Source: Nitrospira sp. (lineage in GTDB: Bacteria > Nitrospirota > Nitrospiria > Nitrospirales > Nitrospiraceae). From it: 64,000 bases of DNA. Shown here piece by piece: positions 8,989 through 18,075 of this stretch; within the stretch, counting starts at the first letter, position 1; every line of letters starts with the position of its first letter. The notes below the pieces were generated by a model. That model saw only the letters and a list, made by a program, of their open reading frames with translations. It made no database searches and was not told where the DNA came from. A program made the translations under genes and the position numbers. The stretch spans positions 98,073 to 162,072 of the forward strand of contig SWDM01000022.1 of the NCBI GenBank assembly GCA_005116835.1, in the 5' to 3' direction.

Positions 8989-9378
8989 CTATTTGTCGCT
9001 GGAAGACGACGACGTGGTCGTCGTGGTGCCTGAGCTGCTTGAGGCCGTGCTCGAAGGAGCGCTGGCCGGCGCGGATGAGGGAGAAGGGGCAGGAGTAGCG
9101 GTAGCCGTTGGCGCAGGCTGATCGGATGAGGTCGATGCCTTTTCTTTTTTATCCCCTGCCGCAGGCGCCGGATTTTCATTGCCTGCCGAAGGCTTCATTT
9201 TGTCGGAGTAATCCGTCACGTACCACCCGCTGCCCTTGAACATGATGGCGGGTGATGAAATCAGACGCTGCACAGATTTCCCGCATCGCGGGCAGGCCGT
9301 GAGCGCATTGTCCTTCATGCTTTGTTTGACCTCAAACCTGTCAGGGCAGCTTTCGCACTGGTATTCGTAGATGGGCAC
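8989..9378 (-). CDS. FmdB-family zinc-ribbon protein
   Basis: A 129-aa protein. The N-terminal 55 residues are a classic FmdB zinc ribbon: MPIYEYQCESC, then TACPRCGKSVQRLIS and PAIMFKGSGWYVTDY, with two CxxC pairs. The remaining half is low-complexity Ala/Pro/Ser/Thr, ending in a Thr/Ser run. The start is GTG with GGAGG 9 nt upstream. The family is widespread and its biochemical role is unsettled; some members have been linked to regulation of amide-degradation genes. Confidence 0.9.
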   Translation of the reverse strand: MPIYEYQCESCPDRFEVKQSMKDNALTACPRCGKSVQRLISSPAIMFKGSGWYVTDYSDKMKPSAGNENPAPAAGDKKEKASTSSDQPAPTATATPAPSPSSAPASAPSSTASSSSGTTTTTSSSSSDK

Positions 9379-9400
9379 GATTCAATTCCTCCAACTAGCC

Positions 9401-9497
9401 CGGTCTGTTTCGTTTATTTGGTTTGTCTTGTTTATTTGGTTGAACCAGACTAACCGGATAACCAGAGAAACCAGATGAACCAAACAAACCAGATAAC
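9401..9497. repeat. palindromic nonamer array (TGGTT/AACCA type)
   Basis: The left half is a degenerate array of TTTGGTT-like words and the right half is the inverted AACCAAA-like array, so the whole can fold into a long imperfect hairpin. It lies 13 bases beyond the aminotransferase stop codon and upstream of the FmdB-type gene. Confidence 0.75.
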
Positions 9498-9509
9498 GGT
9501 CTTCTTCTG

Positions 9510-10703
9510 TTAAGTCAGCTGCTTAAACGCTGCGTCCAGGCGATCCATTCCCCGGATAATCGTCTCCATGCTGGTGGCATACGACAATCGAATATGCTGG
9601 GCGCTGCCAAATGGCTCACCGGGAACCACCGCAACATTGAATTCCTGTAACAGATAGTTGGCAAGATCGGTCGGCGTGGCGATCTTTCCCTTTGGGGTCT
9701 GCCTTCCGAGTAATCCACTGACGTTCGGAAACGCATAAAATGCCCCCGTGGGCATTCTGCAGCGAACCCCGGGCATCGCATTGAGACGTTCGACCATGAC
9801 GCGCCGCCGCCGATCGAATTCCATCACCATCTTTTGCGTGAAAGCGCCGCCACCGCGCAATGCCGCAACCGCAGCCTTTTGAGATATAGAGCAGGGATTG
9901 GAGGTGCTTTGGCTTTGGATATTGCCCATGGCGGTCAAGAGATCTTTGGGACCAGCGGCATACCCGATTCGCCAGCCCGTCATCGCAAAGGCTTTGGACA
10001 CTCCGTTGATGATGACAGTATGGGCGGCGACCTCCGGTCCTAACGAGGCAATACTCGTGTGAGTCGCCCCGTCGTAGAGAATCTGTTCGTAGATCTCGTC
10101 TGAAATTAATAATATGTCTCGACGGACAGCCAGTTCGGCAAGATGTTCAAGCGTGGCCCGATTATAGGTGGCTCCCGTGGGATTCCCCGGGCTATTGATG
10201 ATAATCGCCTTGGTGCGTGGAGTGATGAGCCGTTCCAGTTCATGGGGATCGATCGCGTAACCATCCTCTTCGCGAGTGGGCAGGAAGACGGGCGTGGCAT
10301 CGTTCAGGAGAGTTTGGTCTGCATAAGAGACCCAATAGGGGACGGGAATGACGACTTCATCACCCGCTTCCAGGAGCGCTTCTGCGAGATTGTAGAGTGA
10401 ATGTTTGGCGCCACAGGAGACCAGCACTTGAGACTTCTCGTACCGAATCCCTTGCTCTGTCTGCAGCTTGTCGATAATCGCCTGACGCAGTTCATCGATG
10501 CCGGATGAAGGGGTGTATTTGGTAAATCCTGCGCGAATGGCGGCTTCTGCGGCAGCCTTGACCGGCTCGGGAGTATCGAAATCAGGCTCTCCCGAGGAGA
10601 AGTCGGTGACGTCGATTCCACGCGCTGCCATCGCCTTTGCTGTCGCAGCCATCGCCAAGGTGGGGGAGGGAGCGATTCGCCCCACTCGTGAAGCCAGCTT
10701 CAT
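9510..10703 (-). CDS. class I aminotransferase, aspartate aminotransferase type
   Basis: A 397-aa PLP enzyme of the AspC/Aat group. Visible motifs are SSGEPDFDTP near the N-terminus, KYTPSSGIDELRQA, VSCGAKHSLYN, INSPGNPTGATY with the conserved Asn, SDEIYEQI with the PLP-contacting Asp and Tyr, GVSKAFAMTGWRIGY with the Schiff-base Lys (about 239), and IRLSYA with the substrate-binding Arg. It probably interconverts aspartate/oxaloacetate and glutamate/2-oxoglutarate; exact specificity cannot be read. Its start overlaps the coaD stop by 4 bases, so it is the last gene of an rsmD-coaD-aminotransferase operon. Confidence 0.93.
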   Translation of the reverse strand: MKLASRVGRIAPSPTLAMAATAKAMAARGIDVTDFSSGEPDFDTPEPVKAAAEAAIRAGFTKYTPSSGIDELRQAIIDKLQTEQGIRYEKSQVLVSCGAKHSLYNLAEALLEAGDEVVIPVPYWVSYADQTLLNDATPVFLPTREEDGYAIDPHELERLITPRTKAIIINSPGNPTGATYNRATLEHLAELAVRRDILLISDEIYEQILYDGATHTSIASLGPEVAAHTVIINGVSKAFAMTGWRIGYAAGPKDLLTAMGNIQSQSTSNPCSISQKAAVAALRGGGAFTQKMVMEFDRRRRVMVERLNAMPGVRCRMPTGAFYAFPNVSGLLGRQTPKGKIATPTDLANYLLQEFNVAVVPGEPFGSAQHIRLSYATSMETIIRGMDRLDAAFKQLT

Positions 10704-11188
10704 GTTTTTAAACTCCTGATCCGTTCCTGCAGTTGTTGCGCGACTGCAGGATGCAGAAATTCCGTGAGCGCGCCGCCATGGGTGGCCACGTCTTTGATGA
10801 TGGTGGAGGACAAATAGGAATATTCTTCGCTGGGCATCAGGAATACGGTCTCGACCTGTTTGGCGATTTTGCGATTGATCAGGGCCATTTGAAACTCATG
10901 CTCGAAATCAGAAATGGCTCTGAGGCCACGAATGATTGCATGGGCTCCGTATCGCTGGACATAGTCGACAAGCAAACCGTCGAAGTGGGTGACTTCAACC
11001 TGTTTCATTTCTTTCATCACGATCCGGATCATCTCCAGCCGCGCCTCCAGCGAGAACAGCGGATGTTTGGATGGATTGGGCGCGACAGCTACGACCACTT
11101 TGTCGAACACCCGCAAGCTCCGGGTGATGATGTCTGTGTGTCCGTGGGTGATGGGATCGAAAGTTCCTGGGTAGATGCCGATTTTCAT
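10700..11188 (-). CDS. coaD: phosphopantetheine adenylyltransferase
   Basis: A 162-aa protein of standard CoaD length, catalysing the fourth step of coenzyme A synthesis. It shows the nucleotidyltransferase motif YPGTFDPITHGHTDII at residues 5-20, HPLFSLEARLEM, the substrate loop RGLRAISDFEHEFQMA and the terminal YSYLSSTIIKDVA. It overlaps rsmD upstream and the aminotransferase downstream by 4 bases each, so the three genes form a tightly coupled operon. rsmD-coaD pairing is common in bacteria. Confidence 0.97.
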   Translation of the reverse strand: MKIGIYPGTFDPITHGHTDIITRSLRVFDKVVVAVAPNPSKHPLFSLEARLEMIRIVMKEMKQVEVTHFDGLLVDYVQRYGAHAIIRGLRAISDFEHEFQMALINRKIAKQVETVFLMPSEEYSYLSSTIIKDVATHGGALTEFLHPAVAQQLQERIRSLKT

Positions 11189-11757
11189 GATGCAGTCGTT
11201 TCTGGGTTTGACACAGCGTACAAATTGAGAGTCGTGTCGCCGTACACGTATCGCCGAACCAGCGCGGCATGGTCGATCGATGCAGGCAATTCGGTCCGTG
11301 AATCTTGTTCGATAATCACGATAGCGCGTTCCGATAACAACCCAGGCCTCCAGGCATGAATCAGGACCTCTAACTCGTCTAGGTCACGGTAGGGCGGATC
11401 TGCAAATAACACATCGTAGGGGCCGCTCCACCAATCTTTCCGTTCGAGAAAAACAGACGCCTGTCCTACGCGAACCAACGCCCGATCGAGCAACTGACAG
11501 CTTCGCAGGTTGTTCTGCAGCAACTGCACAGCCTTGGAGTCAGACTCGACAAAGGTTACGGCGGAGGCGCCTCGGCTCAGTGCTTCGATCCCAACGGCTC
11601 CCGAACCTGCATACAAGTCAAGAAAACGCCCTCCCGACACCTGGGTTCCAAGAATTGAAAATAATGCCTGGCGAACCTTGTCGGATGTGGGACGGAGTGC
11701 AGTTCCTTCTGGCCCACTTAATCGGCGGCCTCGGTGGGATCCGGCAATCACACGCAT
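11185..11757 (-). CDS. rsmD: 16S rRNA (guanine-N2)-methyltransferase
   Basis: About 190 aa, a SAM-dependent Rossmann methyltransferase that modifies G966 of 16S rRNA. Motifs are MRVIAGSHRGRRL at the start, RPTSDKVRQALFSIL, LDLYAGSGAVGIEALSRGA for SAM binding and the catalytic FADPPY. A TTG at 11778 would add seven residues (frame MSSCLKS...); I prefer the ATG at 11757 because RsmD proteins usually begin MRVI. It is the first gene of the operon with coaD. Confidence 0.93.
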   Translation of the reverse strand: MRVIAGSHRGRRLSGPEGTALRPTSDKVRQALFSILGTQVSGGRFLDLYAGSGAVGIEALSRGASAVTFVESDSKAVQLLQNNLRSCQLLDRALVRVGQASVFLERKDWWSGPYDVLFADPPYRDLDELEVLIHAWRPGLLSERAIVIIEQDSRTELPASIDHAALVRRYVYGDTTLNLYAVSNPETTAS

Positions 11758-12100
11758 AGACTTAAGGCAACTACTCAAGTATTCGGGCTGAAGGCTATCC
11801 CGCCTGAGTAATAACGATTTAAGGTGATCGGCGCTTCAGAGCCACTGACTCTAACATAGCGTTTTTGAAGGGGTCAAGATGAGTTCTCAAGGAAGTCCGA
11901 GTCAGCTAAAGATTACGCCGTGAGGGGAAAGAAAATGGAGCGAGAGGAATGGAACTATTTTGACGGCCCTAGAGCCTCTGTCTATAATGATGCCTGAAGA
12001 TCTAACGGCCCAGGACACGAGAGATGGGAGTAAGCATGTCGGCTACCCAGTGCAGATCGAAAACAATCGGCTGCTAGTCGCGATGAACTCAAATGCGATA
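11758..12100. other. intergenic, no gene seen
   Basis: This stretch separates the rsmD operon from a small zinc-ribbon gene. It should carry the rsmD promoter. A 66-codon plus-strand frame at 11960-12160 overlaps the zinc-ribbon gene and has no recognisable domain, so I do not call it. Confidence 0.45.
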
Positions 12101-12274
12101 CTACGACGTTGTCACCGGTTGCGGTTTGCGAGCTGCCAAACTCTTTCGGCGATTATTTGAAATGGTGCGATCGATGATTGCGCCGCAGTTGATACATTTC
12201 CAAGCGTAGAAAATTAAGAAGAAGTCGGAGAATCGCTCGAGCATCATGAGGCCTTTACACTTCGGACATTCCAT
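12101..12274 (-). CDS. small zinc-ribbon protein
   Basis: A 57-aa protein with two CxxC pairs, MECPKCKGLM and WKCINCGAIID, separated by an aromatic-rich segment (FSDFFLIFYAW), and a basic C-terminal tail. The frame extends upstream, but the ATG at 12274 has a strong GGGAGG 6 nt before it, and starting there places the first CxxC at residues 3-6. It is probably a structural zinc ribbon; no function is known. It is divergent from radC. Confidence 0.75.
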   Translation of the reverse strand: MECPKCKGLMMLERFSDFFLIFYAWKCINCGAIIDRTISNNRRKSLAARKPQPVTTS

Positions 12275-12453
12275 CGAATCCTCCCGGGTTGCGGTGAACT
12301 GCTGCAGGCGTTGCAAAGCAATTACTGCACCAATAGATTGCTATACGTAATTTCAACAGTTTAGGGGTACGTATTTGTTTGCAAGTAGCTACCGAGGGGG
12401 ATATTGCTAGTACAAAAACGTCCAGAGCGCCGTTTATTGTCAGGGGAGCGTAA

Positions 12454-13170
12454 ATGTCCAGCAAAAAAGGGGGACAAGGCATTGCGCACTGGCCTGAAAC
12501 TGAACGGCCGCGCGAACGGCTGCTGACACAGGGACCGCAAGCTCTTACCAATGCCCAGCTCTTAGCTATTCTTCTCAGGGTCGGTCGGCAAGGTTCTTCC
12601 GCTGTGCAAGTCGGAATGGATATCCTAGATAGGCTTGGAGATATTGCCGGGCTTGCGCGATGTGGAATCGAAGAACTCTGTGCGATTCCAGGCGTAGGGG
12701 AGGCCAAAGCAACCCAATTGAAGGCCGCTCTCGAATTGGGAAAGCGAGCACTCGCCGCTCCTCTGACCAAAGGTACCAAGATCACATCCAGCCGTGACCT
12801 CTTCACCCATTACCATCCCACCTTGCGTGACCTGCGCCACGAAGTATTCAAAGTGGTGTTACTGGATGCCAAGCACGCCATCATGCGTGACGCCACTGTT
12901 TCAGAAGGCAGCTTAACGCTCAGCATTGTGCATCCTCGCGAAGTTTTTACCCTCGCTGTAAGAGAATCTGCAGCGGCCGTGATCTTCCTGCACAACCATC
13001 CCAGCGGCGACCCCACGCCGAGTCAGGAAGATCGTGTCCTAACGGCGCGCTTGGTATCGGCAGGAGAAGTGCTGGGCATTCGAGTGCTCGACCATCTGGT
13101 GGTCGGCGACGGACGCTATGTCAGCTTTGCCGATCAAGGATGGTTGGCAAGCCAAGGCGCCGACGCATGA
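12454..13170 (+). CDS. radC: RadC-family JAB/MPN protein
   Basis: A 238-aa protein of normal RadC length. The N-terminal part contains a helix-hairpin-helix (IPGVGEAKATQLKAA, about residues 75-89). The C-terminal JAB/MPN domain has the metal site HNHPSGDPTPSQED (about 179-192) and an upstream SEGSLTLSIVHPREVF segment. The family was named for DNA repair, but a direct repair role has been questioned and its biochemical activity is uncertain. A GGGGAG site precedes the ATG. Downstream is a palindromic nonamer array and then the EF-G-like gene. Confidence 0.94.
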   Translation: MSSKKGGQGIAHWPETERPRERLLTQGPQALTNAQLLAILLRVGRQGSSAVQVGMDILDRLGDIAGLARCGIEELCAIPGVGEAKATQLKAALELGKRALAAPLTKGTKITSSRDLFTHYHPTLRDLRHEVFKVVLLDAKHAIMRDATVSEGSLTLSIVHPREVFTLAVRESAAAVIFLHNHPSGDPTPSQEDRVLTARLVSAGEVLGIRVLDHLVVGDGRYVSFADQGWLASQGADA

Positions 13171-13200
13171 GCAACAGGAGAGGTGCAGCGATGTAACGAG

Positions 13201-13303
13201 CCTGGTTTGTCTGGTTTGTTTTGTTTATTTGGTTCATCTGGTTAGTTTCTTTCAACCAAACAAACGAGACAAAACAAAACAGACCAAATAAACAAAAAGG
13301 AGG
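13201..13303. repeat. palindromic nonamer array (TGGTT/AACCA type)
   Basis: Five direct words of type CTGGTTTGT or TTGGTTCAT with a 9-nt period are followed by an inverted AACCAAAC-type array. The right arm ends just before the AGGAGG site of the EF-G-like gene, so a folded hairpin would sit in that gene's 5' leader. Confidence 0.8.
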
Positions 13304-13308
13304 GTCCC

Positions 13309-15408
13309 ATGAGCGAACTACGCAGGGAGTCACTCAGAAATGTGCTCTTGGTCTCCAGTGCCGGTAGCGGGAAGACCTCACTAGCCGAGGCCATGCTCTT
13401 TACGTCCGGCGCTGTTTCCCACCTCGGATCGATCGCACAGGGCACGACTGTCTCAGATTTCGAGCCGGAAGAAGTGCACCGGCGATGTTCTGTCAGTACC
13501 AGCCTCCTCCGTTGTTCCTGGAATCACACCACCCTCAATATCGTCGATCCCCCAGGCGCGGTGAGTCTGCTTGGGGAGACACTCATGGCAATGCATGCCG
13601 TAGACGCGGTGATCCTAGTAGTCGGCGCCACATCAGGAATCAGGAGCGAACTCGTCCGAGTCTGGACACAAGTGACCAGACTCGGTTTACCCTGTCTGTT
13701 GTTTTTCACTCAAATGGACAAGGAGGGGGTTTCTCTCGACGAAATGGTCGCGATCTGCAAGCGAGAGCTCGGAATTATGGCGTTGCCGATGTCATTGCCC
13801 TATAGACGAGCCGGCCAGCTCAACGGCGTCTTAGACCTCGTTCACCAATGCCTCTTTTTTTCGAGCAAGGAGAATCCAGCGGCTCAGCAGGCCCCGATAC
13901 CGGAGACCGAGAGAACGGTGGTGGAGGAGGCGAGGAAACGCCTTCAAGAGGGCATAGCAGAAGGTGACGATCGATTGCTGGAACTATATCTTACGGCGGG
14001 TGAGCTGACAGAGGAAGATCTGACGCGCGGTTTGCGTCTTGGCGTCCAGGCTTGCAGGATTGTCCCGCTCTTCAGCGGCTCCGGTATCGAGAATATCGGG
14101 ATCGCTCCACTCCTCAACGCGATCGTCGATCTGCTGCCGTCACCGGCGGAGCAGGCATCGAAGGCCTCGATAGAAGGCATGCACCCAGATACAGGCGAAA
14201 CCCTGCATCGCCGAGCCGTACAGGAAGACCCATTTTCAGGTCTTGTCTTCAAGACGTTGATCGACCCCTTCGTCGGGCGACTGTCGTTTATACGGGTCTT
14301 ATCGGGCGTGCTCCATGCGGACTCGACGGTCTTCAATAGTTCGCGTGGCAGCAAAGAAAAATGCGGGCATCTCTACGCTGTATTGGGGAAGAAGCATATA
14401 CCCATATCGTCTGCTGGAGCAGGGGACATCGTGGCAATCGGGAAACTCAAGGACACGCAAACCGGCGACACGCTTTGCGACGAACATGCGCACATCCGGT
14501 ATCCAAAGATCGCGCTTCCACGGCCCGTGCTCTCATTTGCGATCGAGGCAAAATCCAGCGCCGATATCGATAAAGTCAGCCTTGGGCTGCACAGGCTGAT
14601 CGAAGAAGATCCGACACTCGATTTTTCACGGCATGCCGACACAAAGGAAATGGTCTTGAGCGGGATGGGACAATGGCACATCGATCTTGCTCTGGAAAAG
14701 CTGCACCGGAAATATGGGGCTGATGTAATGCTCCACATGCCGAAAATTCCTTACCGTGAAACGATTCGCGCCACAGCGCAGGCACAGGGAAAATACAAGA
14801 AGCAAACCGGCGGACATGGCCAGTACGGTGATTGCTGGCTGGAACTCGCGCCGCTCCCGCGCGGAGAAGGGTTTCACTTCGAGAATAAAGTCGTCGGCGG
14901 GGCGATTCCGCGCAACTTTATTCCTGCCGTTGAGAAGTGGGTGGTCGAAGCGATGCACCATGGAATTTTGGCGGGATTTCCTGTCGTCGATTGTCGGGTC
15001 GCCGTATTCGATGGGTCATATCATTCAGTCGATTCATCGGAAATGGCCTTTAAAGTCGCAGGGTCGATGGCCTTTAAAAAGGCCTTGGAAACGGCCCACC
15101 CTGTCCTCTTGGAGCCAATCATGACAGTGGAGGTTGCGGTGACTGCAGATCATATCGGAGGCGTCATCGGGGATTTGAATGGGCGCCGAGGACGAATTCT
15201 CCATGTGGAAGCAAAGGACCACACGGAGCAGATTACGGCGCTAGTTCCACTTGCGGAGATGCTCACCTATGCCACGACGCTGAATTCGCACACGGCAGGA
15301 CGCGGCAGTTATACGATGGAATTTGCACGATACGATGAAGTGCCGCGCGAGCTGGCGGTCCGTATCGTAGAAACGCACAAGGTTGAGGTGCATGCGGGAG
15401 CGCATTAA
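13309..15408 (+). CDS. elongation factor G-like GTPase (EF-G2 type) with atypical G motifs
   Basis: A 699-aa protein with the full EF-G domain order: GTPase domain, domain II, and domains III-V (GMGQWHIDLALEKL, TGGHGQYGDC, AFKVAGSMAFKKAL, GDLNGRRGRI). The P-loop SAGSGKTS (17-24) is intact. G3 is DPPG (80-83) instead of DTPG. G4 is TQMD (134-137) instead of NKxD, which normally gives guanine specificity. It belongs with the EF-G-like paralogs of unknown role rather than the housekeeping translocase. A strong AGGAGG lies directly upstream. A standard fusA presumably exists elsewhere. Confidence 0.88.
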   Translation: MSELRRESLRNVLLVSSAGSGKTSLAEAMLFTSGAVSHLGSIAQGTTVSDFEPEEVHRRCSVSTSLLRCSWNHTTLNIVDPPGAVSLLGETLMAMHAVDAVILVVGATSGIRSELVRVWTQVTRLGLPCLLFFTQMDKEGVSLDEMVAICKRELGIMALPMSLPYRRAGQLNGVLDLVHQCLFFSSKENPAAQQAPIPETERTVVEEARKRLQEGIAEGDDRLLELYLTAGELTEEDLTRGLRLGVQACRIVPLFSGSGIENIGIAPLLNAIVDLLPSPAEQASKASIEGMHPDTGETLHRRAVQEDPFSGLVFKTLIDPFVGRLSFIRVLSGVLHADSTVFNSSRGSKEKCGHLYAVLGKKHIPISSAGAGDIVAIGKLKDTQTGDTLCDEHAHIRYPKIALPRPVLSFAIEAKSSADIDKVSLGLHRLIEEDPTLDFSRHADTKEMVLSGMGQWHIDLALEKLHRKYGADVMLHMPKIPYRETIRATAQAQGKYKKQTGGHGQYGDCWLELAPLPRGEGFHFENKVVGGAIPRNFIPAVEKWVVEAMHHGILAGFPVVDCRVAVFDGSYHSVDSSEMAFKVAGSMAFKKALETAHPVLLEPIMTVEVAVTADHIGGVIGDLNGRRGRILHVEAKDHTEQITALVPLAEMLTYATTLNSHTAGRGSYTMEFARYDEVPRELAVRIVETHKVEVHAGAH

Positions 15409-15410
15409 AT

Positions 15411-15515
15411 GTTCATTTGGTTCATCGGGTTTTTTGGTTTGTTTGGTTGAAAGAAACTAATCAGATGAACCAAATCAACCAGATAAACTAAACAAACCAA
15501 ATGAACTAAAGAAAC
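15411..15515. repeat. palindromic nonamer array between convergent genes
   Basis: It starts 3 bases after the EF-G-like stop and ends 5 bases before the Deg-protease stop. TTTGGTT-type words on the left and AACCAAA-type words on the right can pair over about 45 nt. Its position suits a bidirectional terminator, though there is no classical GC stem plus U-tract. Confidence 0.78.
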
Positions 15516-15519
15516 CAGC

Positions 15520-16899
15520 CTAGTCGGTCGGTTTAAGCACGACGAAGAAGGCGCGGGTTTCTCTGAGCACACGAAGGAGGAGAGTCTCGCCTCGCCGAAT
15601 TTTTGAAATCGCCTTGTTGAAATCGGCGACTGAGCCAACATCGATACGGTTGACTTCCTTTATGAGGTCGCCTTCATGAAGACCTTCCGATTGCGCGAGG
15701 CTTCCTGGATCCACTCTGCTAATGAGCACTCCTTGGCTCTCCTGCAATTTAAATTTATCGGCGAGACCCGGCGTCAGATCTTGCACTTCGAACCCGATCT
15801 TCATTTCAGTGCGTGCCTGGGGAAGCGAGGCAATCACGCCATGATCTGGACGTTCAGCAAGAGAGACCTCCAATGCCAGGCGCCGCTGATCCCGGACAAT
15901 CTCGACTTGGATGGTCGAGCCTGGAACCAATCCTGCCACGACGCGAGTGAGCCGGTTCGGTGAGTCGATCACAGTGCCGTCGATGCGGGTCACAATATCG
16001 CCTGGTTTGATGCCGGCTGCCGAAGCGGGATCCTTCTCGAATACTTCATTGACCAACACCCCTTCACCTTCGTTGACTCCAAACTTGCGCGCCAACTCTA
16101 TCGTGAGAGGTTGGATACCGACGCCTAGCCAACCTCTGGTCACCCGCCCCTGCGTCAGCAATTGCTGGATGACTTGTTTGGCCATGTTGGAGGGTATGGC
16201 AAAGCCGATCCCTTGGGCAAAGTTAATGATCGCGGTATTGATACCGATGACTTCACCGCGCAGGTTAAAGAGCGGGCCGCCCGAGTTGCCTGGATTGATC
16301 GACGCGTCCGTTTGAATGAAGTTTTCGTAGCGCGAGAGATTGATGTTCTCTCGGCCGATTCCGCTCACGACGCCGAGTGTGACCGTTCGATCGAGTCCGA
16401 ACGGGCTCCCAACGGCGAGTACCCATTGGCCGACTCTCACAGCCGACGAATCCCCGAATTTCGCGCTAGGGAAGGGATGAGCAGCGGTGACCTTGAGGAC
16501 CGCTAAGTCCGTATCCAGATCCTTGCCGACCACCTGTGCGATCAACTTGGACTTGTCGGAAAAGCGAACTTCCATTTCCATGGCATCACCGATGACATGG
16601 TTGTTCGTCACAATGTATCCGTCAGGATCGATGATGACGCCGGACCCCGATCCTGAGACATAAGGCGATCGGTCTTGAGATGAGTCGCGCCCTCGGCCTG
16701 GGCTGGCCAGGGGAATCAAATTCACGACGGATGGTTTTGCCGACTCCGCCAGATCGGTGATGACAGTTTGAATTTCTTCCAACAGGCGGAGGCCTGGTGG
16801 GTCATTGGATTGTGTTGGGGCAGGCTCAGCGGCCAGGGCCAGATAAATATCCACGCAGGCCAACAACGACATGGTGATGAGGATTTGTAATAAGCGCAT
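15520..16899 (-). CDS. DegP/DegQ-type periplasmic serine protease with two PDZ domains
   Basis: A 459-aa protein with a signal peptide (residues 1-24, ending ALAAE). The trypsin-like domain has an intact triad: His101 (VTNNHVIG), Asp131 (DLDTDLAVLKV) and Ser206 (INPGNSGGPL). PDZ1 (about 265-355) carries RGWLGVGIQ and GIKPGDIVTRIDG; PDZ2 (about 370-455) carries SEGLHEGDLIKEVN. The frame runs 33 codons further upstream through repeat DNA; the ATG at 16899 gives a proper signal peptide and has an AGGA site. It probably handles misfolded envelope proteins. Confidence 0.94.
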   Translation of the reverse strand: MRLLQILITMSLLACVDIYLALAAEPAPTQSNDPPGLRLLEEIQTVITDLAESAKPSVVNLIPLASPGRGRDSSQDRSPYVSGSGSGVIIDPDGYIVTNNHVIGDAMEMEVRFSDKSKLIAQVVGKDLDTDLAVLKVTAAHPFPSAKFGDSSAVRVGQWVLAVGSPFGLDRTVTLGVVSGIGRENINLSRYENFIQTDASINPGNSGGPLFNLRGEVIGINTAIINFAQGIGFAIPSNMAKQVIQQLLTQGRVTRGWLGVGIQPLTIELARKFGVNEGEGVLVNEVFEKDPASAAGIKPGDIVTRIDGTVIDSPNRLTRVVAGLVPGSTIQVEIVRDQRRLALEVSLAERPDHGVIASLPQARTEMKIGFEVQDLTPGLADKFKLQESQGVLISRVDPGSLAQSEGLHEGDLIKEVNRIDVGSVADFNKAISKIRRGETLLLRVLRETRAFFVVLKPTD

Positions 16900-16916
16900 C
16901 GTCCTGTGCCCTCTCA

Positions 16917-17031
16917 CCGGTGTGAAGCGTCGTTCGTGAAGCGTATTTCGTTTCGGAGTCGGATGCGTTATGTTTCGTGCCTGCTTCCAGCGCTTCACGC
17001 TTCACTCTAAGCCGCGCTTCACGCGGAAGTT
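16917..17031. repeat. inverted heptamer array (GTGAAGC/GCTTCAC type)
   Basis: Words such as GTGAAGCG on the left (about 16920-16947) face CGCTTCACG words on the right (about 16988-17031). The right end lies 4 bases from the stop codon of the gene at 17035. Confidence 0.65.
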
Positions 17032-17034
17032 GTC

Positions 17035-17667
17035 TCACGCCGACTTGGCACTCCGAGGTTGGATGAATTCGGTGGCGACCAGAGCAAGATCTTCCTGCAG
17101 CCCTATCATGATCAAGATATCGTTGAGGCGGAGTTGAAGGGCATTGTCTGGCGGCACCAAAAATGGCCCGCGAAGCACCGTCACCAGGCGCACCGACACA
17201 GGCCATGAGATATCAGCCAACATCTTTCCCTGGATGGGTGACCCATTGGCAACCGGGAACCGTTCGATGGCTGCCGCACGGAGACTCAGATCCTGCTGTA
17301 AGGTTAGGAGTTCATGGTGGATCGTCTCCAGTTTGATCTCTCGAATATGGTTATCGACACTGAGGAGGGTCCGTTTTAGATGCTGAACCCGATCGGTGGC
17401 CTGGCCAAGGAGGTCTCCTAATTCTTGGGAGGGTAGTGCCGACTCATGGCTCAATGAAGGACGCTTGGCGCAGAACGTAACGATCTGACGGCCGAGTTCG
17501 CCATGAACCTGATCGATCTGACTCAGCAAACCCGAAGCTTGGGTGTGTAAACGAACGACTTGCGCCTTGCGATTGGCTCGTTCAGCCACGGCAAGGATGG
17601 TTTCATAAACGGCGCTCGTCGTAATTGTCAGTTCCTGTTGGAGCCGGCCAAGCAGTTCAAGGGACAT
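17035..17667 (-). CDS. helical protein with C-terminal RCK_C (TrkA-C)-like domain
   Basis: A 210-aa protein. Residues 1-145 are mostly helical and carry no recognised motif. Residues about 145-205 (GKMLADISWPVSVRLVTVLRG, then PPDNALQLRLNDILIMIG) resemble the RCK_C ligand-binding domain of potassium and other ion transport regulators. No nucleotide-binding RCK_N domain and no membrane segment is visible, so it may be a stand-alone regulatory subunit. No neighbouring transporter supports a specific role. Confidence 0.75.
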   Translation of the reverse strand: MSLELLGRLQQELTITTSAVYETILAVAERANRKAQVVRLHTQASGLLSQIDQVHGELGRQIVTFCAKRPSLSHESALPSQELGDLLGQATDRVQHLKRTLLSVDNHIREIKLETIHHELLTLQQDLSLRAAAIERFPVANGSPIQGKMLADISWPVSVRLVTVLRGPFLVPPDNALQLRLNDILIMIGLQEDLALVATEFIQPRSAKSA

Positions 17668-18047
17668 AAATCAGAATCGCCTCATGTCTGATAAGAAGGA
17701 TTATGTAAACTCATAGATTAATCTTAATATAACCACTCCACACTACCCTCGTAGATCAAAGATTTCAACGGAGTGATTGGAATCAGCAAGTGTTCAGCTC
17801 GTTTCACTCATCGAGCTATGGACAGGAACTCTCTTCGATCAGTGTTCCCTCTTGTTAGGCAAGGCAAAATCTACATGACGTAAAGAGCGAGGCATGTAAC
17901 TGTTCATTTTGTAAAATAAACTATCGAGAAATGTCTCATGTCTTACTTTAGCAATTCGCTTGAGACCGTTGCTACTTATGTCAGCGCCTCTTCCTGCTCC
18001 AGCCGTTCATCATGCATTATGGATCACTCAACATTCATACCATCCCC
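17668..18047. other. AT-richer intergenic region, no gene seen
   Basis: This 380-base stretch is visibly richer in A+T than its neighbours. It separates the RCK_C-domain gene from a truncated ABC transporter. A heptamer array of CTTACCC type begins near 18034. No RNA gene or promoter was identified with confidence. Confidence 0.4.
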
Positions 18048-18075
18048 TTACCCTTTTACCGTTCCCCTCTCAGGA
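18034..18075. repeat. short heptamer array (CTTACCC type)
   Basis: About five degenerate 7-nt words of CTTACCC type cover the last codons and the stop of the truncated ABC transporter. Only one arm is present. Confidence 0.45.

Noticed and set aside
11960..12160. 66-codon plus-strand frame
   Set aside because: It overlaps the end of a well-supported zinc-ribbon gene on the other strand and has no recognisable domain.
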